Origin: Dugong dugon
Lineage: Eukaryota > Chordata > Mammalia > Sirenia > Dugongidae
Direction of reading: 5' to 3'
NCBI GenBank assembly: GCA_030035585.1
Contig: CM057468.1
Location: 52,386,145 to 52,450,144 of the forward strand
Length of the DNA: 64,000 nt
This document shows positions 20,446 to 31,647 of this stretch, piece by piece; within the stretch, counting starts at the first letter, position 1; every line of letters starts with the position of its first letter. Position numbers and translations under genes: made by a program. Under the pieces are notes generated by a model. The model was not told the DNA's origin and made no database searches. It saw nothing but the letters and a program-made list of their open reading frames with translations.

Positions 20446-22250
20446 TCAGTCTTCCTTATTCATTGTCCAGCTTCTGCATGCATATGAGGCAGTTAGAAAT
20501 ATCATGGCTTGGGACAGGCATACCTTAGTCCTCAAAGTGACATCTTGGCTTTTGAACACTTCAAAGAGGTCTTTTGCAGCAGATTTATCCAATGCAATAC
20601 GTTGTTTGATATCTTGACTGCTGCTTCCATGGGCGTTGATCGTAGATCTAAGTAAAATGAAATCCTTGACAACTTCAGTCTCTCTGTTTGTCAAGATGTT
20701 GCTTATTTGTCCAGTTGTGAGGATTTTTGTTTTCCTTATGTTGAGGTGTAATCCATACTGAAGGCTGTGGTCTTTGATCTCGATCATTAAATGCTTCAAG
20801 TCCTCTTTGCTTTCAGCAAGCAAGGTTGTATATGTGCATATTACAGGTTGTTGATAAGTCTTCCTCCAATCCTGATGCTGCATTCTTCATATAGACCAGC
20901 TTCTTGGATTATTTGCTCAGCTTATAGATTGAGTGAGTATGGTGAAAGGATACAACCCTGACACACACCTTTCCTGATTTTAAACCAGTATTTCCTGGTT
21001 CTGTTTGAATGACTGCTTCTTGGTCTATGTACAGGTTCCGCATGAGTGCAGTGTAGTGTTCTGGAATTCCCATTCTTTGTAACGTTATCCATAATTTGTT
21101 GTGGTCCACACAGTCGAATGCCTTTGCATAGTCAGTAAAACACAGGTAAACATTTTTCTGGCATTCTCCACTTTCAGCCAGCATCCATCTGACATTAGCA
21201 GTGATATCCCTAGTTCCGCGTCCTCTTCTGAATCGAGCTTGAACTTCTGGCAGTTCCCTGTTGATATACTGCTGCAAACGCTTTTGAATGATCTTCGGCA
21301 AAATTTTACTTGTGTGTGATATTAATGATACTGTTCAGTAATGTCCATATTCTGTTGGATCACCCTTCTTTGGAGTGGGCATAAATATGGATCTCTTCCA
21401 GTTGGTTGGCTGGGTAGCTGTCTTTCAAATTTCTTGGCATAGACGAGTGAGCACTTGCAGAGCTGCATCCGTTTGTTGAAACATCTTAGTTGGTATTCTG
21501 TAAATTCCTAGAGCCTTGTTTTTCGCCAGTGTCTTCAATGCAGCTTGGACTTCTTCCTTCAGTACCTTCGGTTCTTGATCATATGCTACCTCCTGAAATG
21601 ACTGAATGTTGACCAATTCTTTTTGGTATAGTGACTGTATTCCTTCCATCTTTTGATGCTTCCTGCATCATTCAGTATTTTCCCCATAGAGTTCTTCCCT
21701 ATTGCAACTTGAGGCTTGAATTTTTTCTTCAGTTCTTTCAGCTTGAGAATGCTGAGCGTGTTCTTCTCTTTTGGCTTTCTAACTGCAGGTCTTTGCACAT
21801 TTTGTTATAAAACTTTACTTTGTCTTCTTGAGCTGCTCTTTGAAATATTCTGTTCAGCTCTTTTACTTCATCATTTCTTCCACTCACTTTAGTTACTCGA
21901 TGTTCAAGAGCAAGTTTCAGAGTCTTTTTGACATACATTTTGGTCTTTTGTTTGTTTCCTGTCTTTTTAATGACCTCTTTCTTTATGTATGATGTCCTTG
22001 ATGTCATTCCACAACCCGTCTGGTCTTCAGTCATTAGTGTTCATTGCGTCAAATCTGTTCTTGAGATGGTCTCAAAATTCAGATGGGATATACTTGAGGT
22101 CGTGCTTAGGCTCTTGTGGACTTGTTCTGATTTTCTTCAGTTTTAACTTGAACTTGCATATGAGCAATTGATGGTCTGTCCTGCAGTTGGCCCTTGGCCT
22201 TGCTCTGACTGATGGTGTTGAGCTTCTCGGTCATCTTTGCACACATGTAA
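20446..22250 (-). pseudogene. RTE reverse transcriptase remnant
   Basis: Minus-strand pieces show the linker and RT: KEEVQAALKTLAKNKALG near 21540, QARFRRGRGTRDITANVRWM (RT block 2), CFTDYAKAFDCVDHNKLW with the first catalytic Asp motif (about 21115-21160), and HLNIRKTKI downstream. The YADD box expected just before the TTLLAESKEDLKHL segment is lost: the codons there read ICTYTTLL. Frameshifts lie at about 20905 and 21400. Clearly non-functional. Confidence 0.85.
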
Positions 22251-22312
22251 TCCATTTGATTCCTGTGTATTCCATCTGGCGAGGTCCAAGTGTATCGTTG
22301 CCGTTTATGTTG

Positions 22313-22540
22313 TTAAAGAAAGGTATTTGCAGTGAAGAAGTTGTTGATCTTGCAAAATTCAGTCATGTGATTTCCGGCATTGTTTTTATCACCAAGGGTA
22401 TATTTTCCAACTACTGGTCCTTCTTTGTTTCCAACTTTTGCATTCCAATCACCAGTAATCATCAATGCATCTTGATTGCATGTTTGATCAATTTCACACT
22501 GCAGAAGTTGGAAAATCTTCAGTTTCTTCATCTCTGGCCT
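22313..22540 (-). pseudogene. RTE endonuclease, C-terminal part
   Basis: Encodes EIDQTCNQDALMITGDWNAK, including the GDWN block of the APE endonuclease, and continues towards the linker. About 60 family residues between VYYAG and this piece are absent. Confidence 0.8.
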
Positions 22541-22787
22541 TTAGTGGCTCATTTTCCAGCACTATATCAGGCAGTGTTCCGTTGTTATTCACAAGGTTTT
22601 CACTGGCCAGTTTTTTCAGAAGTAGACTGCCAGGTCCTTCTTACTAGTCTAAGTCTGGAAGCTCCGCTGAAACCTGTTCACCATGGATGACCATGCTGAT
22701 ATTTGAAATACCGGTGGCATATCTTCCAGCATCACAGCAACACGTAAGCCACCCACAGTACAACAAACTGACAGAGGAGTAGTGGCC
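22541..22787 (-). repeat. Misplaced RTE 5'-region segment inside the endonuclease
   Basis: On the minus strand this segment reads ctctgtcagtttgttgtact, then gctgtgatgctggaagatat, then tcagcggagcttccagac, then gaagtctactt-like sequence. The first part is homologous to the element's own 5' region at about 23060-23160 (both contain gtcagtttgt and ccaccacagta/ccacccacagta on the plus strand). It replaces the central endonuclease codons. Confidence 0.75.
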
Positions 22788-22977
22788 CAGCATAGTAGAC
22801 CATAGGAGTGTCTGATTCAAAATGGCCAATACCAGTCCATTTCAGTTCACTAATGCCTAGGATACTGATCGTTATGCATTCCATTTCATTTTTGACGATT
22901 TCCAGTTTTCCTAGATTCGTATTTTGTACGTTCCACGTTCCAATTATTAATAGATGTTTGCAGCTTTTTCTTCTCAT
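22788..22977 (-). pseudogene. RTE endonuclease, N-terminal part
   Basis: Minus-strand translation shows GTWNVQNTNLGKLEIVKNEM and then ISELKWTGIGHF, the first two conserved blocks of the APE-type endonuclease of RTE/BovB elements (the N of GTWNV and the E of SELKW are catalytic-site positions in this family). The protein then breaks off at VYYAG, where unrelated RTE 5'-region sequence takes over at 22787. Confidence 0.85.
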
Positions 22978-24022
22978 TTGGAGTTATGCCACATCAGCAA
23001 ATGAAGGTTCTGAAAGCTTTACCTTATCTGCATCATTAAGGTCAATTCTACTTTGAGGAGGCAGCTGAAATACACTGCTGGTATTTGAAACACTGTGGCA
23101 TAGTTTCCGGTATCCTAGCAACACATGAGCCACCACAGTAGGACAAACTGACAGATGTATGCTTACTGCCTATTATAAAAGCTTCTTTTTCCCTAAGCTT
23201 GGGGTTTCTCTTTGGTATAGCAATCCATTGTGTGTGCAGGTATTTCCTTTGTGGGAAGATTGGGGCTTGAGTAACTGAAGCAAAAATAATGATACTCTGA
23301 CTGCAGCTGTTGCTGGAAATAATAAACTATCTTCGTTTCTGATTTGAGAATCTTCTGCCTTCTATCAGCATCCGTGAAACTGTTAGGCTAATTTGACTTG
23401 AAAATAGGTTAAAATCTCATACTCTTCCCTGTTCTTGACACCAGCTTTAATTTTAATCACCTATTGCAGCAAATTGTATATTTGTCACCAAGTTGATTTA
23501 TTTATCTATTTTTGATGGTAAATGAGGTTTATTTAACCATACTTATAATTAGGAGAGTTGGTTTAATTGTTAAGTAATAACTATTGAATGATTTTGCTCC
23601 TTTTTTTCTATTACCAGTTTTTGATTATAAAAAAAGTTCATGGGGCATGAAATAAGGTATTCTCAGTTTTGTAAAAAAAAAGTTTAGGTTTTCTTTTTTT
23701 ATTCTTTATGCTTTTGGTAGTCTTTTATCCAATATGAGAGTTGTAATATCTTATTTCTGGGTAAGGACTAATAATGAAAGATAGAGCACGCTAAGGGCTA
23801 TTGTGCTAGTGCTGTGTATAACGGGAATTGATTAGTCATGTAAAATGTCATACTCTAGTGAAAGATTGAGGCTGTTCTGCAGCACAGCTGCATCTAGTTA
23901 GTGCTGGTACATCTGGATGTCATTCTAGCTACCCATGTTTGATTATAAAAAATCAAGTCTTGATTGTAAATTTTTTGACTGCTGGAATTTTAATTAGTAT
24001 TTCTTTTTTTTCCCCCTCTCAG

Positions 24023-24071
24023 GATTTAAGAGGGGTGCAGATCCTGGAATGCCTGAACCAACCGTTTTGAG
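24023..24071 (+). CDS. TOMM7: TOMM7 exon 2
   Basis: Encodes the last two bases of Gly35 through the first two bases of Ser51: residues GFKRGADPGMPEPTVL, the conserved loop of Tom7 that follows the membrane segment and faces the intermembrane space. The acceptor is ctctcag|ga and the donor ag|gtactt. The split codons on both sides restore the family sequence exactly, which fixes the exon limits. Confidence 0.97.
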
Positions 24072-24239
24072 GTACTTTTCTTACAAGTTAACATTTCAGG
24101 GCAGGTTTTCATATATAGCACTGAATCCATTGAAAAGCAAAATAATAGTAGTGGTAGGCATTAAAATGGAGCTTTCTAAATTGTCATCATTTTGGGCTGT
24201 TGGAAAACTGCAAGTCTAGCTTGTGTTAACAGTATGTAT

Positions 24240-24340
24240 ACACATGTATACACGTGTGTGTATACTTGGGGAAACCATATAAAACTATACATATACACTT
24301 ATATTTAAATACATACAGATATGTTTATATATATGAAGAA
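24240..24340. repeat. Low-complexity alternating purine-pyrimidine tract
   Basis: Mixed tatac/catgtata/gtgtgtat units at 24233-24271 and further tatata at 24297-24335. Confidence 0.7.
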
Positions 24341-25184
24341 TCTCAAACAGAGGCAAGTTTTGCTTGCTCTGAAGGGTGGACTGATCTCATGGCACTATGA
24401 TAACCTGGACCACTGATACTGAAGCTATGGGATTCCCACTTGACTCTGTTCTCACAGACATCTCTTAGGGATTCCCCTGACAGACTTTTCATTGACTGCT
24501 AGGTCTTCAATTTCTTTAAACTCCTACTCTAAGCCACTTTGTTCTACAGTAGACAATTAAGTGCTTTGTACACAATATCTCTTAATTGTCACTTGGGTTT
24601 TTCACAACAGGTCACACAGTCAGTAGGTGGTAGAATATATCTCCAAAGCCCATACTCTTTCCACTGGGTCACATGGCCTTCCCCAGATAATCTTATCTCT
24701 TACTTAGCACAGTGCCATTTGATATGAGTTTCCTCCTTCCACTTTGCCTTGCAGTCTCTCCTTTCTCAGAGGAAGGCTTTTCTTTTTTTCATTTCTCAGA
24801 GGTTACCACCATATCTGCCCTTCACCTGTCTACTTCTGTGGTTATTCTCTGTTCCCTGATAAAATTCTTCAGCAAGTGGTCTCCATTTACTACTTCCTTT
24901 CTTTACCTCTGTCTTTCCTTTTAACCCTTCTGATATGGCTTCCTAAAACTATTTTCTGAGATCCCTACTGAGTTCCATTTTTCTTAACCCTTCCTCTTGG
25001 AGCTATCAGTTTCCTTTTCTGTATAATGGGGAGTGAGGTAATATATCTGCTCCTTATTAGCTGAGTGATTTTAGACTAGTTGTTTCCTTAGGGAAACGTT
25101 ACCTTAGGAAACATCATCCGAGATGGGCCTACTGGGTCAAAGTATGTGACCATTTTCCAGGCACCAGAAGTTATCATCAAATAG

Positions 25185-25345
25185 CTTTCCCTGAAAGGTC
25201 ACTAACCTTTCTAAGCTTTAGTTGCCTTTTGTATAAGTTGGGCATCATAATACCTACTTCATAAGCTTGCTGTTAGGATTGAATAGGAATAATGTATGTA
25301 CAGTATTAACAGTACTTGTCGACTGATATGTGATCAATAAACTTA
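25185..25345 (+). mobile_element. MIR
   Basis: Forward MIR: taagctttagttgccttttg, then cttgctgttaggattgaata. Confidence 0.6.
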
Positions 25346-25464
25346 ATAGTAATTTTTAAACTTTTTCTGTCATCTCCTTTACCGCCACTTCCTTTGCTTG
25401 TGATTAGTATGCTCTAGCAACATAATACTGCATGCTAGTTCCTGAAAAAACTGTATTTTGATGC

Positions 25465-25745
25465 CTTTGTCCATATACTTGTGTTTCCTCAGCCTGAAAT
25501 GCTCATTCCCCTCAGTTTCCACTTGACGAAAGCCTGCTTCTAGAAAGGCCCAGTCCCGAATGTTGTCTCTTCCTTAAATCTTTTCCCCATTGTCCTAGCT
25601 GAAACCACTCCCTTTTTTGTTTTCCCATAGTGTTCTTTTGTGTCTGTCATTCTCTGCCTTTTATTATGGTTATGGCTTATTTACTTATATTTCGGCCTGT
25701 GAGCATCTAAAGAAGCCGCTCAACAAGTGCTGAATTAATTAAATG
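25465..25745 (-). mobile_element. L2 relic
   Basis: Reverse L2 phrases: cagcctgaaatgctcattcc, then tcggcctgtgagcatcta, then caacaagtgctgaattaatt. Confidence 0.5.
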
Positions 25746-26779
25746 GACTTGACCCCTTGGTGGTCTATTGGACAGGAATAGTTACAGGATTGCATCTTGT
25801 GGTATGATTTCCCTGAATGCTGGGGAATAGCATTTTTTGTGCTGGGATCCAGAGGTGGGATAGAATGTGGTCCTCTGTTGTACTACTTTTTTTGGCTTCA
25901 ATTAACCCATTAAGATTTGGCCCTTAAAAACTGTAGACTAGATTTTGCAACTCCCCTGCTATTCATTTCTTCACCTTTCTGCCTTTTCGGTGTTCCCCTT
26001 CTTTCTGGTGCTAACTCTCAATCTTTTCTGTCATTAGGGGCATCTGACTTCCTTCTAAGGGTAATTGTGTTCTAGGAAAGAATTGACTAAGTGCCTGGAA
26101 AGGGTTCTTCGGTTACGGAATTTCATACTGTGCCACCTGGGCTGGGGAGACTGACTAGCGAGGTCTTCCTTGGTTGCCTAGTCTGTAGTCTGAAAGGAAC
26201 GTAATTGTAGCTGCTATGGTTTTTATTAATATAAAGTTAATACATACATTTATTGTTTATGTAATAGTTATGTACTTAATTATTATAGTTAATGATTTAC
26301 TGATTTATTTACTCCATCAAGTTATTAGGTTCCTTGTGATAGAACCACATTTGTCTCAGTATCTTTGTCTTCACCTAGGATGGTAATTGTAGGTGGTCAG
26401 CGAATGTTGGTTGACATGAATGCCCTATTTAAAATGCAGTACTTTAAAGAATAAGGGGCAAAATGTTAGTAAAACATTGTTTAGACAAAATACATGACTA
26501 CCAAGGTTAAATAAGAGAATCGTTATTCCTATTGCCCACATACAAGGCTAAGGAAGGTTCCTTTTCTCTTTATTTTGGATGCTCATTACCACAGAAGAGA
26601 CCTTAGTAAGTGGAGAATTTATTTTCACATCTAACTGTATGCTAAAGTACTTGGGGTTTAATGGGGACTTTAATACACATTTGAAAATTGGAAATAAGAT
26701 GCATGTTTGATTTTTTTTTTTTTTTCCCTCTTTAGCTAGGCACAGGTAAAATACTTTTTTTTTTTGGTTTTATAATTTA

Positions 26780-27660
26780 TTTATTTATTTATTTATATTA
26801 AATATTTTATTGTACTTCAGGTGAAGGCTTACAGAACAAACAGTTTCTCATGTAACAGTAGTACACATGCTGTTTTATGACTTTGGTTAACAACCCCACA
26901 ACATTTTAACCCTCTGAATTCTCAGCTTTTTTTTTTTTTTTTGGTGAAAATACTCATAGCCAAAGATACACCATTTCAAAACTTTTTACTTACACATTTA
27001 AGTGACATTGACTATTCTCTTCCAATTGTGCTGCCATTCTCGCCCAAGATGAAGGCTTACAGGACAAAGTAGCCTCCCATTTAACAGTTACTACAAATGT
27101 TGCCCTATAACAATGGTTAACAATCTCACAACACATCAACAATATCCTTACTCAACCTTGTGTTCCCTATCACCAGCTTCCTACTCCCCCTCTGTCTTCT
27201 GGCCCTTGTCACTGGACTCCTGTACCTCGTTAGTCTCGTTTAGTTTTACTGGGCTGTCCACTCCCAGGCTGAACAGTGAACCTCGAAGGTAACTTCACCT
27301 CTGAGCTGAAAGGGTGTCTGGGGGCCACACTCTTGAGGTTTCTCCAGTCTCCTTTAGGCCAGTAAATCTGGTCTTTTTTTGGGGGGGGAGTTAGAATTAT
27401 GCTCTACATCCTTCTCCAGCTCTGTCCAGAACCCTCTGTTGGGATCCCGGTCAGAGCAGTCAGCGGTGGTAGCCAGGCACCATCTAGCTGTACTGGACTC
27501 AGTCCCGGTGGAGGTCTTGGTAGCTGTGGTCAGTTAGTCCTTTGGACTAATCTTTTCATTGTATCCTGTTCTCTTCATTCTCCCTTGCTCCCGAAGGGAT
27601 GAGACCAGTGTAGTATCTTAGATGGCCGCTCACAGGCTTTTAAGACCCCAGACACTACTC
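26780..27660 (-). mobile_element. L1 3' UTR (type B) with composite tail
   Basis: Reverse strand. From the poly(A) side: a type B tail (26795-26925), a type C-like tail (26935-27045), a second type B tail (27046-27135), then the B body including the hairpin at 27358-27373 and the agccaggcaccatctagctg segment. The order is the same as in 46747-47408. Confidence 0.8.
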
Positions 27661-27991
27661 ACCAAGGTAGAATGCTCTGATTGTCATTTTGTAATGCAGT
27701 TTTATTTAATTGGACGTGATACAATAAATCCTATTTTTAATCAGCAGGATTTAGAAATGAAACACCTTTTTTCTCCTTCCTGGATCTTGTTTAGATTCAG
27801 CAAGTGATTTGGGAGTTTGTTAGTTTTATATAAGTTGCTGGAATGTTTACAGTAAGAATCAATTGATATGGAAATGAGACTAATTACCCTTAGGGAGGTG
27901 TGTAAACTAATGATTAAGAGCACCTGGGTCACATACCCTTCTGCCACTTAGGATAAGAACGCTTTCAGAGCCTCAAGAGATCATAATTGGG

Positions 27992-28163
27992 AATTTTGTG
28001 GCACAGTGGTTAAGAGCTTGGCTGCTAACCAAAAGGTGAGCAGTTTGAATCCACCAGGCGTTCCTTGAAACCCTATGAGGTAGTTCTCTGTCCTGTAGGG
28101 TCGCTATGAGTCAGAATCGACTCAACAGCAATGGGTTTTTTTTTTTTTTTTTTTTTTTTTTTT
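27992..28163 (+). mobile_element. AfroSINE, short form, with 28-base T tail
   Basis: Forward copy (ggcacagtggttaagagctt, then gctgctaaccaaaaggtgag, then tcagaatcgactcaacagca), ending in an uninterrupted run of T at 28136-28163. Confidence 0.95.
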
Positions 28164-28289
28164 GGTTTGGTGGTAAACTTTAACCATAGTGCCCGATGCA
28201 TGGAAATGTTATTTTTACTGTTACTCATACTCTATCTAATAATGATACAGCTTTATTTTCTGGTTTCATCAGTCCTTGAAATTAAAAAA

Positions 28290-28640
28290 AAATATATATA
28301 TATAAAATTATGGTAAATATATATGTAACAGAACATTTGACATTTCAACAGTCTTCACATGTACAGTTAATTGACAGTAATTATGCTTACCATGTTGTTC
28401 AAGCATGAATCTTACTGTTTCCAAACGATACCATCACCCATAACAGAAACTTAATGTCCCCTAAGCATTGAGTCTTCTTTTTTCCTTCCCTCCTGCCCAC
28501 CCCTGGTAACACTAATAAACTTTGGCCTCTATTTACTTGCCTTTTCTAGGTATTTCATATAAATGGGATCATACAACATTTGTCCTTTTGTGTCAGACCT
28601 GGCATGTTAATGAAAATCATTAGTCATTTATCTTTTAATT
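28290..28640 (-). mobile_element. L1M 3' end
   Basis: Reverse strand: atggtaaatatatatgtaac, then caacagtcttcacatgtaca, then ggtatttcatataaatggga, then catacaacatttgtcctttt. The downstream part is typical of old L1M 3' regions. Confidence 0.75.
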
Positions 28641-28905
28641 GATCTCATTTTATATATCAACTTACATTTACCTTTTTGTTTATAATAGGTAACAGCACTC
28701 AAAAGTAACAAAACTGAATTTCTTTAAATATAATTCTGTCTGGTTGATTTTTTGCTGATTGAGATTCATCCTTACTGTCTAGTAACTCTAGATGTATCTA
28801 ATGTGATAGACAAGTAAACACAAACATAAATGTATAACATCTTCAGGTCTTTAAAAGTTTTTATTTTTGGGCTTAATTTGTTTTTCCTCTTCATAAACAT
28901 TGTAG

Positions 28906-28921
28906 CCTACTTTGGGGATGA
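28906..28921 (+). CDS. TOMM7: TOMM7 exon 3, coding end
   Basis: The sixteen coding bases complete Ser51 and give LLWG and a TGA stop, matching the Tom7 C-terminus SLLWG. Total coding length over the three exons is 168 bases, 55 residues plus stop, the normal length. A longer open frame in another phase crosses this exon (28830-29066), but the splice phase rules it out. Confidence 0.96.
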
Positions 28922-29135
28922 AGGACTATTTGGTCATCTGGATTTGGAAGCTATCATGGATAGGAAAGACATGGAAGGTGTGCACTCTGGCTGGGCTAAG
29001 AAATGGGACATCATTGAGACATTCACCAGTTGGACGTCACAGGGCTCTTCACAGATGCATCTGTAGCAGAGTGGAACCTTTACTGAGTTACTTATGATAG
29101 ACTGTATCAAAATAAAGGTTTCTAACAGTGTTCTG
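28922..29135 (+). other. TOMM7: TOMM7 3' UTR and poly(A) site
   Basis: A short 3' UTR with one canonical poly(A) signal aataaa at 29111-29116, followed by a GT-rich stretch (gtgttctgtcttg) from about 29128. Cleavage is expected near 29130-29137. Confidence 0.9.
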
Positions 29136-29139
29136 TCTT

Positions 29140-30394
29140 GAGTCCTTTTTGAATTGAACATAGTATGACCATCAGGTAAAAATTAAGCCTTTTGGTAAAT
29201 TTTTTAACTGAGTATGTGTATGTGGCTAAATGGTACCTTAAGAAATAAGAAAATTTCCAAGTTAATTCCTGGCTGTTCACTTAACAAATGGATTCTCATT
29301 TCCCCTTGCAATTAATTAATAGCTCCTTCTAGAATGTCCTTAGGTGGTAAAAGTAGACAGGTCTGTTTGTGACAAACTGCGCTGGAGGAAGTTTCCAACT
29401 GTCAGAGATAGGGACCCTGGTATCTGTTGCTAGGGGGTAGGAATGTCATTGGCTATTTGTGTCTGATTTATTTGTGTAAGTCAAATGTGAGTTTAAGATT
29501 TCCCTCAGTGATGATAGACTAGAGCTGGCTGTGCAAGAGCCCATGGAGAGCTACGTGGAATAATAGCACTTTATATTTTTTGGTAGAAGACAGGGCAGTT
29601 AATGGGAACTAGTTTCCAGTTCTAGACACTGATTTCCTGAGACCTGGTATTTGAAGCCTATTTTTATTATTTAGCATTTTACATTCCTTTAACAAAATAA
29701 CACTATTTACTTCGTTTTGAGAGTGATGATTAATGTGGGAAAGTAGAATTGGAAACAAGGTATGAATGCAGTTTGGGAGGAGCCCAGCGAGTTGGCTGCT
29801 TAAAACATCCAGTGTTGAAATAAAGATCGTGAATGTAATCCCTCTCAGATACTGGAGCTATCGTTGCCAGAAAGTTTTTCCTATTTCTGATGTAGAAGCC
29901 TTTTAGCTATTTAAACCTGTTTCCTCAAGTTTTGTTATCATTACCATGGAGACTAGAGAATTATTGTAGAGGGCTATTGCATAAGGGGATTTTAAAGAGT
30001 TCTTGAGAGCTAACTGCAGAAAAACCATTTTCAATAAGTACTTAATGTAATTGCTTCAACATCCCTATGAATCTAGGCATATATATTATTTTGCAAGTAA
30101 GGATTCCAGAGTTAAATAGGAAGGGACCAGCTCCCTCACCTGTCTCATCTGAGGAAGTTAAGGCACAGGATAAGAACTGAGACTAGTACTTCAGTTATGC
30201 ATATGTCTTAAAGTTTGTGAAATGTTTAAACCTGAAAGTGCCTACATTTTACTGAAGATTTTAGGGCAGTGCAATCCAGTTCAATAAGCATGTATTGGTT
30301 TCTGCTCTACTAGACACTGGAGAGTCCTTACAACTAAGATTATTGCTGGCCTTGATTTGCTGAGGGATGAACACTGAGCAGAGAGGACCTAATT
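29140..30394. other. Intergenic stretch downstream of TOMM7
   Basis: No gene or confident repeat. 30270-30330 resembles a very old repeat. The rest looks like unique sequence. Confidence 0.5.
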
Positions 30395-30515
30395 TGCATC
30401 CTGGCTCTGCTATTTTGTTTCTGGTACCTTCTGGAGAAGTCAGACTTTTTAGGCTTCAGTTTTTCCATAAAAGAGGAATAATAATACTTGCCCCAAGATG
30501 TTATTCCCTAGACCA
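30395..30515 (+). mobile_element. MIR fragment
   Basis: Forward MIR: cctggctctgctattttgtt, then ggcttcagtttttccataaa. Confidence 0.6.
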
Positions 30516-31255
30516 CAGCTTCTCCTAGCTGGTCCTAGACTAGCATCTCTTGGAAACTTGTTAGAAATGCAACTTTTTAAGCCCCACCCCAGATCTGAAT
30601 TTGAAACTGGAGGTGGAACCCAGTAATCTGTTTTTGGCTTTTAATTTCTTCAACCAGTTTTAAAATTAAACTTTTTAAGATAATTGTAGAATTACATGAA
30701 TCTGTAACAAATAATACAGAAAGATCCTGTGTATCCTTTACCCAGTTTCCCTCAGTGGTAACATCTTGCAAAACTATAGTACAGTATCACAATATTGATA
30801 ACTGATAATAGTCAAGACAACATTTGTGTGACTACAAAGATCCCTCATGTTGCCCTTTTATAGATGCCACCCCCTTTGCCTGTCCCTAACTCCTGGCAGC
30901 CGCTAATTGAACGGTTCTCCATTTTAATAATTTTGTCATTGCAAAAATCTTAACACGTGGAACCATACAGTAAGCTTTTAGGATTGGCTTTTTTTTTTTT
31001 TTAAACTCAGCATAATTCTCTAGAGATTTGTCCAGATTGCTATATGTTTCATAGTTCATTTCTTTTTATTGCTGAGTAGTAGTTCATGTTATGGATGTAC
31101 CACACCCGTAAAGGACATCTGGATTGTTCCCCGTTGTTAGCTGTTAGGCATAAAGCTGCAATGAGTGTGTATAGATTTTTGTGTGATCAGTCTGTGTTTT
31201 AATAAGCCCTCCAGGTTATTCTGATGCAGCTGAGGTTTGAGAACCACTACCGTGG
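30516..31255. mobile_element. MER5-type DNA element split by an L1
   Basis: The left part (30516-30640: gaccacagcttctcctagct, gaaacttgttagaaatgcaa, ggtggaacccagtaatctg) and right part (about 31195-31250: aggttattctgatgcagctg, aggtttgagaaccacta) form one MER5-like element. The intervening 550 bases are an L1M. Confidence 0.65.
30642..31192 (-). mobile_element. L1M fragment inserted in the MER5 element
   Basis: Reverse old L1 sequence: gatcctgtgtatcctttacc, then cagtggtaacatcttgcaaa, then ctgagtagtagttcatgtta, then ggacatctggattgttcc. The flanks aatctgttttt and cagtctgtgtttt suggest a partly decayed target duplication. Confidence 0.7.
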
Positions 31256-31426
31256 ACTGTTGCAGTAGCACTTCTGTTTCCACATATGCTCTACAGTCTG
31301 TTCACATGATAGCCAGAGTGATCCTTTTAAAAGTCAGGTCACGTCAAACTCAGTCAAAACTTTCCAGTGGCTTCCCATCTCACCTGGGATAGAATCCCAA
31401 GTCCTTACCTTCCATGACTTACAAAC

Positions 31427-31492
31427 CAGTTGCTGTTGAGTCAGCTTCGACTCATGGTGACCACGTGTATCAGTGTAGAATTGTGCTCCATA
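31427..31492 (-). mobile_element. AfroSINE fragment
   Basis: Only the tail end (accagttgctgttgagtcag, then gaattgtgctccatag) is present. L2 sequence resumes at tgacctacaagg, echoing the tgacttacaa on the left. Confidence 0.75.
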
Positions 31493-31647
31493 GTGACCTA
31501 CAAGGACCTGTGTAATCTGGCCTTATGGGTCTGTGGTCTCTTCATCGCTTAAGACTCCTCTCGTACATGTGTACTCTAGTTGTTTTGGTCTTTTTCTGCC
31601 CTTCAAAGAGGCAAGGCCTGTTGTCAACTCAGAATCTTTGCACTAGC

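Larger units (their letters stand above)
20068..23165 (-). mobile_element. RTE-clade LINE, nearly full length, rearranged
   Basis: On the minus strand this reads from a 5' region (23165 down) through an APE-type endonuclease and reverse transcriptase to the 3' tail (ggcacctaac-type end at about 20068-20090). It is in the opposite orientation to TOMM7. It is the same family as 15405-15984 and 59173-59647 and resembles BovB-type RTE elements. Coding pieces are listed below; multiple stops, frameshifts and an internal rearrangement at 22541-22787 make it inactive. Its 3' end shares sequence with the AfroSINE tail (gactcatagtgac). Confidence 0.9.
17495..24022 (+). other. TOMM7: TOMM7 intron 1
   Basis: Donor gttagt at 17495. 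The acceptor ctctcag ends at 24022 behind a long pyrimidine tract (24001-24019). The intron contains an AfroSINE, a MIR, an L1 tail and the large RTE element, all listed separately. 18430-19680 and 23170-24000 show no repeat or exon I can name; they are AT-rich. Confidence 0.93.
24072..28905 (+). other. TOMM7: TOMM7 intron 2
   Basis: Donor gtactt at 24072 and acceptor attgtag ending at 28905 with a modest pyrimidine tract. Besides the repeats listed separately, 24530-24665 is a weak reverse MIR, 24700-25000 is pyrimidine-rich with no gene, and 25340-26755 holds the L2 relic and AT-rich sequence. Confidence 0.92.

Noticed and set aside
22187-22690. 167-codon plus-strand frame in TOMM7 intron 1
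   Set aside because: It is antisense to the RTE endonuclease and its 5'-region insert.
28830-29066. Alternative 78-codon frame through TOMM7 exon 3
   Set aside because: The splice phase from exon 2 gives SLLWG-stop, the known Tom7 end. The other frame has no upstream partner exon.
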